From Aquimarina sp. Aq107 (GTDB lineage Bacteria; Bacteroidota; Bacteroidia; Flavobacteriales; Flavobacteriaceae), in assembly GCF_943733665.1 (NCBI RefSeq), contig NZ_OX030782.1, positions 3,396,501-3,460,500 on the forward strand: a stretch of 64,000 nucleotides of DNA. Reading direction: 5' to 3'. How positions within the stretch are numbered: position 1 is the first letter of the stretch; each line of letters opens with the position of its first letter. A model generated the notes under the pieces. That model was not told the DNA's origin. It searched no databases and saw only the letters and a list, made by a program, of their open reading frames with translations. Shown in pieces: positions 17,520-27,262 of the stretch. A program made the position numbers and the translations under genes.

Positions 17520-19832
17520 TTATCCTTTAACAGGTTTTGTAGTTGTCTTTTTCCCAATGTGTTTTGCATAGAATCCCATCATTGCCTTATACATTGCTAC
17601 AGAGTTTTCTTCTTTTGCAAAACCATGACCTTCATCATATTTTACCATATAAGGAACATCAAACCCTTTTTCTCTTAGCGCTTTTACGATTTGATCAGAT
17701 TCATCAATATTAACACGAGGATCATTTGCCCCTTGTACTACAAATAATGGTTTCTTAATCTTATCTATTTGATATACTGGTGAAACTTCTTCCATAATAG
17801 CTTTTTCTTCAGCTACGTCTTCATCATACCAGATTTCTTTGATTATTTTTAAGTACGGTTTCCAATATGGAGGAATAGTTCTCATAAAAGTAAATAAATT
17901 AGATACTCCTACATAATCAACTCCGCAAGCATATAAATCTGGTGTTTTTGTTAACCCGCGTAGTACAGCATAACCCCCATGACTACCACCATAAATTGCT
18001 ACTTTATCCTTATCGACCCAACCTTGATCAATTACATATTGTAATCCATCCTCTACATCATCCATAGCTTTTCTTCCAATTTGTTTGAATCCGGTTTCTA
18101 AGAATTCTCTACCATACCCTCCAGAAATTCTAAAATTTACCTGTAATGTAGCGTATCCTCTGCTTGCAAACAACTGTGACTCTGGATTGAATCCCCAAGA
18201 ATCTCTTATTCCCTGTGGTCCGCCATGTGGATTTACAATTAAAGGTACTTTTTTACCTTGTATTGCTTCTTTAGGTAATGTAATATATCCGTGTATCGTT
18301 AATCCATCTCTACTCTTAAAAGTAATAGGACGCATCTCTGCCATATCATTTTCCTTAAGTTGAGGCATTAAGTTATACAGCAACTTAAACTCATCTTTTT
18401 TAACATCATATGAGTAATACACTCCGTACAATTTATCACTTTGGAAAAAGATCAAATATTTATCTTCATCATCAGTTTTTCCTGCTATAGAATATTGGTG
18501 ATCAGGAAATTCTTTAGAAATTCTTTCGTGTAATTTCTTATAATAATCACTAACAGGAATGATTACTCTTTTTTCTCCTTGGTATGAGAAATAATCTAAT
18601 TCATATCCTCTTTTTCTGGATAAAGAAAGATTAGAGACATCATACTTATCATTAGAGAATAACTTCTTAATTACTTTATCTTTTTTCAAGTCATACAAGT
18701 AGATTTGTGACTTGTCTGTATCTAAGTTAGATACCACATACGCATCATGAGGGTTATCTGTGGAATAATCATAGTTTAGGATAGAAAAAGTGTCTTTCCA
18801 ATTCATTTGCTTAAGGACGTCATATTTTCCATCTTCTTTAGCGTAATAGAAATCTACATTTACTCCATCTCTTATCTTTCCATATCCTCGTAGATTACCA
18901 TCCTTATCAAAATTATAGCCTGCTATTGGATTTGCAGCATCTTCATTGTTAAATAATTGCTTAATCTCTCCTGTAACAATATTGATTTTATAAGGTTCGA
19001 AGATTTGTTTATTATTCTTATTCATAGAGATGATCATATGATCTTTATCCTCTTTTAGGCCTTCTAATATATTTACCTGAACACCTTCATACGGAGTTAA
19101 TTCTTTCTGATCGGTTCCATCTATGTTTGCTGCAAAAAGATGGTAGTCTTCATCTCCTCCTTTATCCATTACGTACACAAGTCGTTCATTATTAGCCCAA
19201 CCATATCCACGAATTAATTCTTCTTTTTCTTCGATTACCCTAGTTACTTTATCCGAAGCTATTTCCTTAACATATACGTGATTTTTACTATTCTCATCCT
19301 TCTCTCGATAAGAAAGGTATTTTCCGTTTGGAGAAAACTGAAAACTTCTTGCTTTTGGTCTTGCAAAGTAATCTTCTACTGAATACTTATAATTACCTTG
19401 ATCCAAACTTGCAATTTTATCTAATTCGACATCAGAAGAAACCAATGTTGGATTTCCAGGTATTGTTTTTTCTGATTTTTCCATTTCTAATGGTAGTTCC
19501 ATTCCGCCTTGGTAAAAAGTTCCTGTTAACTTATTATTTCCCAGAGCTGCCACATATTTGATCCCTGCTTGTTTAAAAGTCAAAGTTAATTGATTGTTTT
19601 CAAAAACCGTAGTATCCATAGGAATTCCACTTGCGCCTTGAGATGGACTATCCATTTTAGAAGATAAAGCTCCTTCTTTTCCTTCTATATGGAATATTAA
19701 AGGCATTTCTGTACCCTGCACAGATAGTTTCCCTTTCCAAGTTCCTAGGACTTCTTGTCCATGTATTTGAGTAAATGACGCACATAATAATATTATGAAC
19801 ACCCCCATAAATGATTTTAATAAATGTTTCAT
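17520..19832 (-). CDS. S9 family peptidase (prolyl oligopeptidase / dipeptidyl peptidase type)
   Basis: This 770-residue exported serine peptidase begins with a signal peptide (MKHLLKSFMGVFIILLCASF, then cleavage near HGQ). An extra N-terminal beta domain of about 100 residues (LGTWKGKLSVQGTEMPLIFH) precedes a WD40-like beta-propeller (about 140-500) and the alpha/beta-hydrolase catalytic domain. The triad is visible as Ser617 (GGSHGGYA), Asp704 (NDPRVN) and His736 (EGHGF). Such enzymes cleave short peptides, often after proline or alanine, in the periplasm. The gene appears monocistronic. Confidence 0.92.
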   Translation of the reverse strand: MKHLLKSFMGVFIILLCASFTQIHGQEVLGTWKGKLSVQGTEMPLIFHIEGKEGALSSKMDSPSQGASGIPMDTTVFENNQLTLTFKQAGIKYVAALGNNKLTGTFYQGGMELPLEMEKSEKTIPGNPTLVSSDVELDKIASLDQGNYKYSVEDYFARPKARSFQFSPNGKYLSYREKDENSKNHVYVKEIASDKVTRVIEEKEELIRGYGWANNERLVYVMDKGGDEDYHLFAANIDGTDQKELTPYEGVQVNILEGLKEDKDHMIISMNKNNKQIFEPYKINIVTGEIKQLFNNEDAANPIAGYNFDKDGNLRGYGKIRDGVNVDFYYAKEDGKYDVLKQMNWKDTFSILNYDYSTDNPHDAYVVSNLDTDKSQIYLYDLKKDKVIKKLFSNDKYDVSNLSLSRKRGYELDYFSYQGEKRVIIPVSDYYKKLHERISKEFPDHQYSIAGKTDDEDKYLIFFQSDKLYGVYYSYDVKKDEFKLLYNLMPQLKENDMAEMRPITFKSRDGLTIHGYITLPKEAIQGKKVPLIVNPHGGPQGIRDSWGFNPESQLFASRGYATLQVNFRISGGYGREFLETGFKQIGRKAMDDVEDGLQYVIDQGWVDKDKVAIYGGSHGGYAVLRGLTKTPDLYACGVDYVGVSNLFTFMRTIPPYWKPYLKIIKEIWYDEDVAEEKAIMEEVSPVYQIDKIKKPLFVVQGANDPRVNIDESDQIVKALREKGFDVPYMVKYDEGHGFAKEENSVAMYKAMMGFYAKHIGKKTTTKPVKG

Positions 19833-20042
19833 TTGATTTTATTTAGATTGATGTAAATTATGTAGATATCTATCGAATTAGTAAACGTTATATGGTTTTT
19901 GTTACAATATTTATATCATTTAGCAAATATGGTTTCACAATTTTAGCTTAATTAAATCATCAATCTGTTACAATTTTCATAAAGATTATATCACTAATTA
20001 TGCTTTTAGTACTTTAGTTTATGAACACAAATGACCCTCATT

Positions 20043-20891
20043 ATGAAAAGAATTTTAGTAGTATTATTAACGATCTCTATTATAGGTTGTAATCAAAAGA
20101 AAAAAGAAAAAAAAACTGCTCCTGAAGTTACTGAGACTAAAGATGCTATTCCTTTGGAGCCTAATGGTGGAATCGGGGATGGAGCTTTATCAATCTCAGA
20201 TCACTTTATTAAAAGCATAGAAAAGGCACATAAAAAGGATAAGTTTTTAGATCACAAGGCAGTTAGTTTTTACATTAAAATTATTTTCAACGGAAAAGAA
20301 CACTTAGAGGGTAAAGTTACCATGCTCACTAATTCATCAAAAATTAGAATTGATAAAAAAGATGAAAGTAAACTTATTTATGATGGAGAGAAGGTATATC
20401 TCTGTCCTGCTGATGCTAATGATAAAGGAGCTCGTTTCGATATGTTTACTTGGACTTATTTCTTTGGGTTACCATACAAGTTAAGTGATCCTGGTACGAA
20501 ATGGGAAATGCAAGATGATAGAACTCTTAATAATACTATACACAGTACCGCTAAACTTACTTTTGAAGCCGGAACAGGAGATGCGCCTGATGATTGGTAT
20601 GTGATTTATGCTGATCCAGTTGCTAAATCACTACAAGCTGCTGCTTATATTGTTACTTTCGGAAGTGATGGTGATACTTCTAAAGCTGAGGCAGATCCTC
20701 ACGCCATACACTATAAAGACTTTACCTCTATAGATTCTATTCCTTTTGCAACAAAATGGGAATTTTACGGTTGGACTTCAGAAAAAGGAATGACTGATAA
20801 GTTAGGGGAAGCTACTATTAGTGATATTACATTTCTAGAAAATGAAGGTAAATTATTTGATGATCCCGAAAACTCTAAAATCATTGACTAA
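20043..20891 (+). CDS. DUF6503-like lipoprotein
   Basis: The protein starts MKRILVVLLTISIIGC, a lipoprotein signal peptide with the lipobox IIGC, then a Lys/Glu-rich linker. An ATG four codons earlier (20031) also fits the frame, but the later start gives the cleaner signal. The mature region of about 260 residues is rich in beta structure (KAVSFYIKIIFNGKEHLEGK; ESKLIYDGEKVYLC; FGLPYKLSDPGTKWE). It resembles lipoproteins annotated as DUF6503 in Flavobacteriia, distantly like LolA/LolB-type folds. That family assignment is from memory of the pattern and is tentative. The function is unknown. Confidence 0.7.
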   Translation: MKRILVVLLTISIIGCNQKKKEKKTAPEVTETKDAIPLEPNGGIGDGALSISDHFIKSIEKAHKKDKFLDHKAVSFYIKIIFNGKEHLEGKVTMLTNSSKIRIDKKDESKLIYDGEKVYLCPADANDKGARFDMFTWTYFFGLPYKLSDPGTKWEMQDDRTLNNTIHSTAKLTFEAGTGDAPDDWYVIYADPVAKSLQAAAYIVTFGSDGDTSKAEADPHAIHYKDFTSIDSIPFATKWEFYGWTSEKGMTDKLGEATISDITFLENEGKLFDDPENSKIID

Positions 20892-20906
20892 AAATATTAG
20901 TTAAAC

Positions 20907-20939
20907 AAAAAACACCGCTTTTAAAGCGGTGTTTTTTTT
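20907..20939. terminator. Bidirectional terminator between the lipoprotein and astacin genes
   Basis: The stem CACCGCTT/AAGCGGTG is flanked by six A on the left and eight T on the right, so it works in both directions for the convergent genes. Confidence 0.9.
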
Positions 20940-20959
20940 ATTCACAACTTCAGTAAAGT

Positions 20960-22180
20960 TTACAATCCCAAAATTACGAATTCCTCCCAGTTTCCTATTG
21001 ATATTCTATTACAAGTCATTGATTGACCGCCATTTTCTGAACTAATATACTTATCATTATTTCCTTTTAACGCGTATTTGTTTCCTCCTCTATCTACTAA
21101 TGTAAATTGTTCCCAAGAACCTATTTGTGATCTATTACAAGTGATAGGCTTAGTACCATCCTCGCTACTTACATATTTTCCGTTATTCCCTTTAAGTGCT
21201 ATTTTTCCACCACCTAATGTTATTACTTCAAATTTCTCCCATACTTGTGGACTTGTTCGATTGCAATTCATGGGTCCGCTGCCATTTTCGCTGCTCACAT
21301 ATTTACCATTACTCCCTTTTAGTTCAATTATATTGTTAGAAACCTGCGCCGGATACATCTTATTAATTCCGATAACATCACTATCAGACAAACCATTACG
21401 TTGAGCATTGTACGTATTCCCATTAATACGAGTTATGGTTGGCTGACCATTTTTAGAAAAAGCATATGATCCATACATCATAATACTTCCTAGATCTAGA
21501 TTAGAAGTGTATTCATTACCGTCCTGGCCTTGTTCTATATAAGTTTTAAAGTTAAATTCTCTACCATTTTGAATATTTTCGAATACTACCTTAATATATT
21601 GATCTCGATCTTTTCTACTTTGTTCATGCCATAATCCAATAGCATGCCCAATTTCATGAATTGTATTACCAGTCGAACATCCATTTGCCAAGGTGATATC
21701 TTGGCGTCCTCCAATACGCCCAACGTATGAAAAACATCCTGATCCATTTTTAAAATACACATAATTGGATTGATTTGTGCGAGATTCGAATCTTAACGCT
21801 GTTTTAGATTCCCAATGAGCTATTGCATTTGTTATTCGAGCTTGATTAGGCATTCCACTCTGGATTGCATAATACACAATGTTATTAGGCCATCTCCCAC
21901 CAGTTCTACCTACTCCTTTGTTTGTATCAGATAATTCTATTTTTATATCACCTTCTAAAATGTAATATTTATTAATGCTCTCAACATCTATCTCTTCTCC
22001 ATTTAAAGTGATTTGTAACAACTCTCCTGTTTCATTTGGATATGCCTGCTCTAAACTAAAATCATCATATATAATTTGTTGATCATCGGATTGTAGTTCT
22101 TTTGATTCGCATGAAATTAACAATATGCTTATTATCAATCCTATCCATAAGGGTTTTAGAATTCTAAAAAAATCCTTCAT
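20960..22180 (-). CDS. Astacin (M12A) metalloprotease lipoprotein with fascin-like beta-trefoil
   Basis: The 406-residue protein has a lipoprotein signal with lipobox Cys24 (LLISC). The astacin domain (about 95-280) shows the zinc motif HExxHxxGxxHE with His175, Glu176, His179 and His185, and the Met-turn SIMMYGSY at 232-239. The C-terminus has three tandem repeats of about 40 residues (285-322, 326-363, 368-406), each with LKGxNxKYxSSExG, TCNR and WExF. This is a small beta-trefoil of fascin or actin-crosslinking type, which in secreted enzymes usually binds carbohydrate or surface polymers. Location is probably the outer membrane or cell surface. Astacin activation normally needs removal of the N-terminal stretch. 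Confidence 0.9.
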   Translation of the reverse strand: MKDFFRILKPLWIGLIISILLISCESKELQSDDQQIIYDDFSLEQAYPNETGELLQITLNGEEIDVESINKYYILEGDIKIELSDTNKGVGRTGGRWPNNIVYYAIQSGMPNQARITNAIAHWESKTALRFESRTNQSNYVYFKNGSGCFSYVGRIGGRQDITLANGCSTGNTIHEIGHAIGLWHEQSRKDRDQYIKVVFENIQNGREFNFKTYIEQGQDGNEYTSNLDLGSIMMYGSYAFSKNGQPTITRINGNTYNAQRNGLSDSDVIGINKMYPAQVSNNIIELKGSNGKYVSSENGSGPMNCNRTSPQVWEKFEVITLGGGKIALKGNNGKYVSSEDGTKPITCNRSQIGSWEQFTLVDRGGNKYALKGNNDKYISSENGGQSMTCNRISIGNWEEFVILGL

Positions 22181-22398
22181 AATATGAGTTTGTGTGGCTT
22201 TAAAAACAATGCTATATTAACTATAACTTTTCTTTTTATTTTATGGAAAATACTAAGTGCCGTAAAACTTTTAAAAAACGATGTATATAAAAAAGTATTC
22301 GTTTACACGATGCAAAAGGACTTAATAATTGTATTATACTTTCTCTATTTTTTGTATCTTGTAGTAAACACAGGATATCCAAACTTAAATTCAAACTC

Positions 22399-22860
22399 AT
22401 GACTCCATTATTCAAAAAATTACAACTACCTCCATCACTTGATGAGATATTAATACTGAATGAACCAGAAGGATTTTGCAAAGAACTAGATTGCCTAAAG
22501 GATGTTATAGTAAAAGAATCTTTAATACAAGTATCTGAAGTTGATTTTGCACTAGTCTTTGTTATGGAACAAAAACAAATCGAAAACCGAATCGAAACTA
22601 TTTTTCCTAAATTAGTTGGTGATGCTATTCTTTGGTTTGCTTATCCTAAGAAAAGTTCTAAAAAATACAAGTCTGAAATCACAAGAGATAACGGATGGGG
22701 AGTTTTAGGTGACTATAACTTAGAACCTGTAAGACAAGTAGCTATTGATGAAGATTGGAGTGCATTACGTTTTAGAAAAGTAAGTTTCATAAAGCATATG
22801 AAAAGAAGTAAAGATTTTGCACTTAGCAGTGCTGGTAAGGCAAAAACAACTGGAGTTTAA
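22399..22860 (+). CDS. Conserved protein, DUF3052-like
   Basis: This is a 153-residue soluble protein. Recognisable segments are LILNEPEGFCKEL near the N-terminus, VDFALVFVMEQKQIE, the central GDAILWFAYPKKSSKKYKSE and VAIDEDWSALRFRKV near the C-terminus. These match a small family widespread in Bacteroidota and related to DUF3052; no biochemical role is established. It overlaps the following DoxX gene by one base (TAATG), which indicates translational coupling. Confidence 0.75.
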   Translation: MTPLFKKLQLPPSLDEILILNEPEGFCKELDCLKDVIVKESLIQVSEVDFALVFVMEQKQIENRIETIFPKLVGDAILWFAYPKKSSKKYKSEITRDNGWGVLGDYNLEPVRQVAIDEDWSALRFRKVSFIKHMKRSKDFALSSAGKAKTTGV

Positions 22861-23207
22861 TGAGTTGGCATTTATATATTTTATCCGGTATTTTTATAAT
22901 TGCCGGTATTTTTCACTTTATTAAACCAAAGGCATTTATGAGAATTATGCCGCTATATATTCCATATCATAAGCAACTAGTATACCTAAGTGGTATTACT
23001 GAGATCATTGCTGGTATAGGTCTTTTATTTTCCCAGACACGGTTTTTTTCTATTTGGTCTATTATATGCATGTTAATTCTATTTTTTCCTGTTCATATAC
23101 ATATGCTTATGAATAAAAAAGCAGGTTTAAATTTACCAAAATCAATTCTCATTTTCAGGTTATTACTTCAATTTGGCTTGATTTATTGGGCACAATCATA
23201 TCTTTAA
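22860..23207 (+). CDS. DoxX family membrane protein
   Basis: The 115-residue protein has four predicted transmembrane helices and the typical start HLYILSGIFIIAGIFHFIKP, followed by LVYLSGITEIIAGIGLLF. These fit the DoxX/DUF4870-like inner membrane family. The function in this context is unknown. Its ATG shares a base with the stop codon of the preceding gene, and the alkB-like gene follows after 12 bp, so the three form one transcription unit. Confidence 0.82.
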   Translation: MSWHLYILSGIFIIAGIFHFIKPKAFMRIMPLYIPYHKQLVYLSGITEIIAGIGLLFSQTRFFSIWSIICMLILFFPVHIHMLMNKKAGLNLPKSILIFRLLLQFGLIYWAQSYL

Positions 23208-23219
23208 AAAACAAAATCA

Positions 23220-23822
23220 TTGAATCTATTTAGTTCTCAAAACGAACATATTCAGCTAAAAATGGCAGATGGAGATGTACATTATTATCCATTTCTTTTT
23301 AAAAAAACCGAAGCCGATCATTTTTTTGAAATATTAAAAGAGTCCATTCAATGGCAACAAGATAACATAAAGGTATTTGGGAAAACCCATAAGCAACCTC
23401 GCCTTACTGCCCTTTATGCAAATAATGAAAATACCTATTCATATTCTAACATCACCATGCAACCTCATCTATTTACAGATCATTTATTAAAGATTAAAAA
23501 AAAGGTAGAAGATGTAAGTTCTGAGATTTTCACAACTTGTTTACTAAATCTATATCGTAATGGTCAAGATAGTAATGGTTGGCATTCTGATAATGAAAAA
23601 GAACTTGGTCCAGAACCAATAATCGCATCTGTAAGTTTTGGCGAAGAAAGATGGTTTCATTTTAAACATAAAACTAAAGAACTAAAGCAAAAACTATTAT
23701 TACAACACGGCAGTCTACTTCTAATGCGCGGAAAAACTCAAGAGAATTGGTTACATCAATTACCAAAATCTAAGAAAATTACAAATCCACGAATTAATCT
23801 TACCTTCAGGATTATTAATTAG
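23220..23822 (+). CDS. alkB: AlkB-like alpha-ketoglutarate-dependent dioxygenase (DNA repair)
   Basis: The 200-residue enzyme has the 2OG-Fe(II) oxygenase core: the iron ligands HxD in GWHSDNEKELG, a later His in NWLHQLPK, and the 2-oxoglutarate-binding RINLTFR at the C-terminus. NLYRNGQDSNGW is the nucleotide-recognition loop of AlkB homologues, which remove alkyl groups from nucleic acid bases. The start is TTG at 23220: the frame upstream is closed by the DoxX stop, and NLFSSQNEH fits the N-terminus common in this family, while the first ATG (codon 15) would trim it. Confidence 0.88.
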   Translation: MNLFSSQNEHIQLKMADGDVHYYPFLFKKTEADHFFEILKESIQWQQDNIKVFGKTHKQPRLTALYANNENTYSYSNITMQPHLFTDHLLKIKKKVEDVSSEIFTTCLLNLYRNGQDSNGWHSDNEKELGPEPIIASVSFGEERWFHFKHKTKELKQKLLLQHGSLLLMRGKTQENWLHQLPKSKKITNPRINLTFRIIN

Positions 23823-23857
23823 TTTTTAATTATCTAAAGTGAGATTAGAGATATCTA

Positions 23858-24271
23858 TTATATCATTAGATACATATCTCGAGAATAATCCATAGATTTT
23901 AAATTGTAATTATCTTTTTTCCATAATATTAAGGTGAGTATAAAAAATCCTAAATGTAATATCGATAGTTCTATTGAATTTGCATCTAATAAAAAGAATG
24001 ATAAAAATAAAAACAAAATCGATGCACTTATTAGCGTATTTCTAGTAAAATAACCAAGAATCAGAAACATTCCCAAGACAAATTCTTCAAAAGGGACTAA
24101 TGGGGCTAATGCTTCAACCAAGTCATATTTAAAAATTGTTATTCTTGTAAAATACGTATCAATTTCATTCAGAAATTCTGAATAAACAATCACATTATAA
24201 GTACTGTGCACAGTTAAAAAAGCCCCGAACAGTATCCGTACTACTGTATATAAATAAACTCTAAACCTCAT
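23858..24271 (-). CDS. DoxX-like membrane protein
   Basis: The 137-residue protein has about four hydrophobic helices. It starts MRFRVYLYTVVRILFGAFLT and has FEEFVLGMFLILGYFTR followed by ASILFLFLSFFLL. This fits the DoxX or MauE-like group of small quinone-related or redox-associated membrane proteins, without a specific function. It is divergent from the AraC-type regulator, which may control it. Confidence 0.65.
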   Translation of the reverse strand: MRFRVYLYTVVRILFGAFLTVHSTYNVIVYSEFLNEIDTYFTRITIFKYDLVEALAPLVPFEEFVLGMFLILGYFTRNTLISASILFLFLSFFLLDANSIELSILHLGFFILTLILWKKDNYNLKSMDYSRDMYLMI

Positions 24272-24442
24272 TGCTGATTTGTGTGAAAAATTCGCAGGAC
24301 AAAAATATCTAGTGCCATCAATTACCTACTTGTAGAATTATAGGAACTACCTGTACTTTTAAAACATAAATAGTTAATTATCAGTTAAATAAAGTAAAAA
24401 TATTCAAAAACACTTGTACAAAACAGTTATTAGGTTTGATTT

Positions 24443-24450
24443 TATTTTTG
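24443..24450 (+). promoter_or_regulatory. Candidate -7 box for the AraC-type gene (TATTTTTG)
   Basis: The octamer matches TAnnTTTG and lies 28 bp before the ATG. The nearest upstream TTG (24414-24416) leaves 26 bp, longer than the usual 19-21, so the promoter is only likely. Confidence 0.4.
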
Positions 24451-24478
24451 TAACTTTAAAACAAAAGAAAAATTGATT

Positions 24479-25339
24479 ATGAATCGTTATACCTTACACG
24501 AGACCTTTGTTGTACATCAATATTCATTCGATAAATGGGAAGCGGAACCTCATAATCACAATTATTTTGAGATCATTTTTGTCGAAAAAGGAAGCGGTTA
24601 TCACACCATTAATGGTATCCGATTTCGATATAAAAAAAATGACATTTTTCTACTTGCTCCAGAAGACACCCATCATTTTGAAATAGAAAAACATTCTGGT
24701 TTTACTCACTTTAAATTTACCGAACTTTTATTTTCTAGTAAAGTCAACTTACCCGATAGGAAATATTGGTTACAACGAATTGAACAACTACTACATCATC
24801 CTAATATCATTCCAGGAGATGTAATTTCTCATGAAGAAGACAGAAGTATTATCTGGGATATTCATAATGTAGTTATGGAAGAGTTTAAAAATGAAAAGAT
24901 TTATTATCAAGAGATAATTTCGAATGCAATCAGTACTATACTAAGTATTATTGTACGTAATATTTCTGACAAATACAGTTCTCATGATAGAAATGTTTCA
25001 ATAAACGATTCGAGAATAGATCAAATACTTGGTCATATTAGACAAAATGTATATGACAATGATCTTACCAAAATTAGTTATATGGCTAATAAGTTTAATA
25101 TGTCACAAAGCTCAATAAGTACTTATTTTAAAAAGGCAACTGGAGAATCCATACATCAATATGTAACTAAGTACAAAATGAAACTTGTAGAATATAGATT
25201 ACAAAATACAGAGTTTACTATTGCAGAAATTGCCTATCAATTAGGATATACTGATGAGAGTCATCTTACTAAGACTTTCAAAAAGTATTTCTCTATGTCT
25301 CCTAAACAGTACCGAAAAGATCTTACAGTAAGTAAATAA
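24479..25339 (+). CDS. AraC family transcriptional regulator
   Basis: The protein has an N-terminal cupin sensor (PHNHNYFEIIFVEKGSGYHT at about 25-45, then FLLAPEDTHHFE) and a C-terminal pair of helix-turn-helix motifs (about 185-285; TKISYMANKFNMSQSSISTY and FTIAEIAYQLGYTDESHLTK). The final MSPKQYRKD is the standard AraC signature end. ATG 24479 is preferred over an in-frame TTG two codons upstream. The ligand is unknown. It is divergent from a DoxX-like gene that may be its target. Confidence 0.9.
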   Translation: MNRYTLHETFVVHQYSFDKWEAEPHNHNYFEIIFVEKGSGYHTINGIRFRYKKNDIFLLAPEDTHHFEIEKHSGFTHFKFTELLFSSKVNLPDRKYWLQRIEQLLHHPNIIPGDVISHEEDRSIIWDIHNVVMEEFKNEKIYYQEIISNAISTILSIIVRNISDKYSSHDRNVSINDSRIDQILGHIRQNVYDNDLTKISYMANKFNMSQSSISTYFKKATGESIHQYVTKYKMKLVEYRLQNTEFTIAEIAYQLGYTDESHLTKTFKKYFSMSPKQYRKDLTVSK

Positions 25340-25352
25340 ATTATAGTTTTAT

Positions 25353-26135
25353 TTAACCAAAAATATCATTCAATATTTTAGCTAAACGTATTCCTCCCTT
25401 TTGTAATTGGGCTCTTACAATTGGAAAATTATTATACATATACTTATAGCCTAACTTTTCTCCAATATTTGCAGAAGCATATACTTTCTTTGCAAGACTC
25501 TGTGATTCATATATCCAGTCTAATACTTCGCCTTTTTTTATTGCTTCTACTTCTAATGTGGATAATTCATCTGCATTATCAGCTAATTCGGTATAACTCA
25601 TGCCATAATAATCTAGCATTTCGCTATCCCAAACTCTATGTAAATTAGACCCGTCTCTAAACCAACGTACCTGGATATCGTTTCCTCCTTTATCCTCTCC
25701 TCTTCCCACATGTAATGGTTGATGTAAATCACCAATAAAATGCACTAACATTTTAAGATAAAACTCTTTATCTTCTTCAGAAGAGTCCGCACTTTTCAAA
25801 ACTTCTACACATTTTTGAATTCCTTGAACCAAATCTCCATGTTTACTCGGAGTTTCTTCTCCATATTTTTTGTCAAAAGAAAAATTCACATAATGCCAGG
25901 GGCTATAGCCTCTATAGCGATCATCGCTTTTTATTTCATCAGCATAAATTGATACAAACGCTAATCCTTTGCCCTTTAAAATGTTAGAAATATTTCTTTT
26001 TGCCTTTTCTGTAAGATAGCTATTTGCTATCTCTCCTGTAACTCTATGACCGGTTTTACCCCAATCATCATTAAATGAGAATGCGCTAAAGGAAATAGTA
26101 AACAATAATAAAAAGGTAATGTATCGGGTAATCAT
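25353..26135 (-). CDS. S1/P1 nuclease family protein
   Basis: This 260-residue exported enzyme starts with a signal peptide (MITRYITFLLLFTISFSAFS). The mature protein carries the zinc ligands of S1/P1 nucleases: Trp and His in DDWGKTGHRV, SPWHYVNF, and the cluster HFIGDLHQPLHVGRGEDKGG with ND. A DSEMLD segment follows. These enzymes degrade single-stranded DNA and RNA and cleave 3' nucleotides, so a role in periplasmic nucleic acid scavenging is likely. It converges with the AraC gene with only 13 bp between stops. Confidence 0.9.
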   Translation of the reverse strand: MITRYITFLLLFTISFSAFSFNDDWGKTGHRVTGEIANSYLTEKAKRNISNILKGKGLAFVSIYADEIKSDDRYRGYSPWHYVNFSFDKKYGEETPSKHGDLVQGIQKCVEVLKSADSSEEDKEFYLKMLVHFIGDLHQPLHVGRGEDKGGNDIQVRWFRDGSNLHRVWDSEMLDYYGMSYTELADNADELSTLEVEAIKKGEVLDWIYESQSLAKKVYASANIGEKLGYKYMYNNFPIVRAQLQKGGIRLAKILNDIFG

Positions 26136-26290
26136 TGGTATATATTTTGAAGCAAAGATAAAAAAGGGTATGTTAGTGAATCGTTAAATATTATTTTTAA
26201 CAAAGATATTTTACCAAAAGAATTTTAGATCAAAAATATGGTAGCATATTTATCGTTTCATAAAGACATATCCTATAAACCCCAATATAT

Positions 26291-27226
26291 ATGAAAATAA
26301 GATTTTCATTATTTCTGATTGCTTTTACAACATTTTGTTTCGCTCAAGAGAAAGAAGAAAAGGAATATAATTCTGCGACCGTTAGAGTTAATCGTCTTAT
26401 CGAAGGTACATTAACAACTCCATACTCCGACGATAGCGTTCCTCTTGTTATTTTTATTATGGATGCTGGAGCTATCAACAGAGAAGGAAATGACAGAATG
26501 TCTAAAAATGATGCTTTTAAATTATTGTCCATAGCATTAGCAAAGAAAGGTGTAGCATCTTATCGTTATGACAAAAGATTGTTTAAAATTGATGCTTATG
26601 GAATTAGAGAGCATGAAATTTTATTAGAACATTTTATTCAAGATGCACAAGCAATAGTTAAATATTTCAAGGAAAACGGCAATTACACGAAGGTAGTTTT
26701 GGCTGGTCACGGACAAGGTTCTTTAATCGGGATTGTAGCTGCCAAGGAACATGTTGATGGTTTTATATCAATTGCAGGAAATGCACAATCGGTAGATCAA
26801 ATTGTAATACAACAATTAGAAAAACAGGCACCAGGTTTGGATAAAAGTGCCGCAGTAGCTTTTACTGAGTTAAAAGAAAAAGGAAGAGCTACAGATTACG
26901 ATCCAGCTTTAGAATCTATATTTGGTTATCAATTACAGCCTTTTATGAAATCTTGGATTAAGTATACTCCTTCAGAAGAGATACAGAACTTAGAAATACC
27001 AATTCTAATATTACAAGGTGATAAAGATTTACAAGTAGAAGTCTCTGAAGCAGAAAAATTAAAAGAGGCCGCTCCTAATGCCGAGTATGTAATTATAGAA
27101 AATATGAATCACATACTTAGAGAAATAAAAGGTAGTAGACTAGAAAACCATAAATCTTATAACGAATACTGGCTTAAAATTATGCCAGAAGTTATCTCTA
27201 GTATTGCTAACTTCGTAAAAGACTAA
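26291..27226 (+). CDS. Secreted alpha/beta hydrolase
   Basis: The 311-residue protein has a signal peptide (MKIRFSLFLIAFTTFCFAQ). The hydrolase fold shows the nucleophile elbow GHGQGS, the acid residue region ILQGDKDLQVEVSEA and the catalytic His in NMNHILRE. The early KGVASYRYDKRL segment matches peptidase- or esterase-like members related to BAAT/dienelactone hydrolases. The substrate is unknown. It leads a run of plus-strand genes with the HAD phosphatase and M61 peptidase. Confidence 0.85.
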   Translation: MKIRFSLFLIAFTTFCFAQEKEEKEYNSATVRVNRLIEGTLTTPYSDDSVPLVIFIMDAGAINREGNDRMSKNDAFKLLSIALAKKGVASYRYDKRLFKIDAYGIREHEILLEHFIQDAQAIVKYFKENGNYTKVVLAGHGQGSLIGIVAAKEHVDGFISIAGNAQSVDQIVIQQLEKQAPGLDKSAAVAFTELKEKGRATDYDPALESIFGYQLQPFMKSWIKYTPSEEIQNLEIPILILQGDKDLQVEVSEAEKLKEAAPNAEYVIIENMNHILREIKGSRLENHKSYNEYWLKIMPEVISSIANFVKD

Positions 27227-27262
27227 CCAATTAGAAGAATCACTAACCCTAAGCTAATTTAA

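Noticed and set aside
22184-22402. 72-codon hydrophobic plus-strand ORF before the DUF3052-like gene
   Set aside because: It lies in AT-rich intergenic DNA, has low-complexity Leu/Phe/Tyr content and resembles no known family; the region more likely holds the promoters of the divergent genes.
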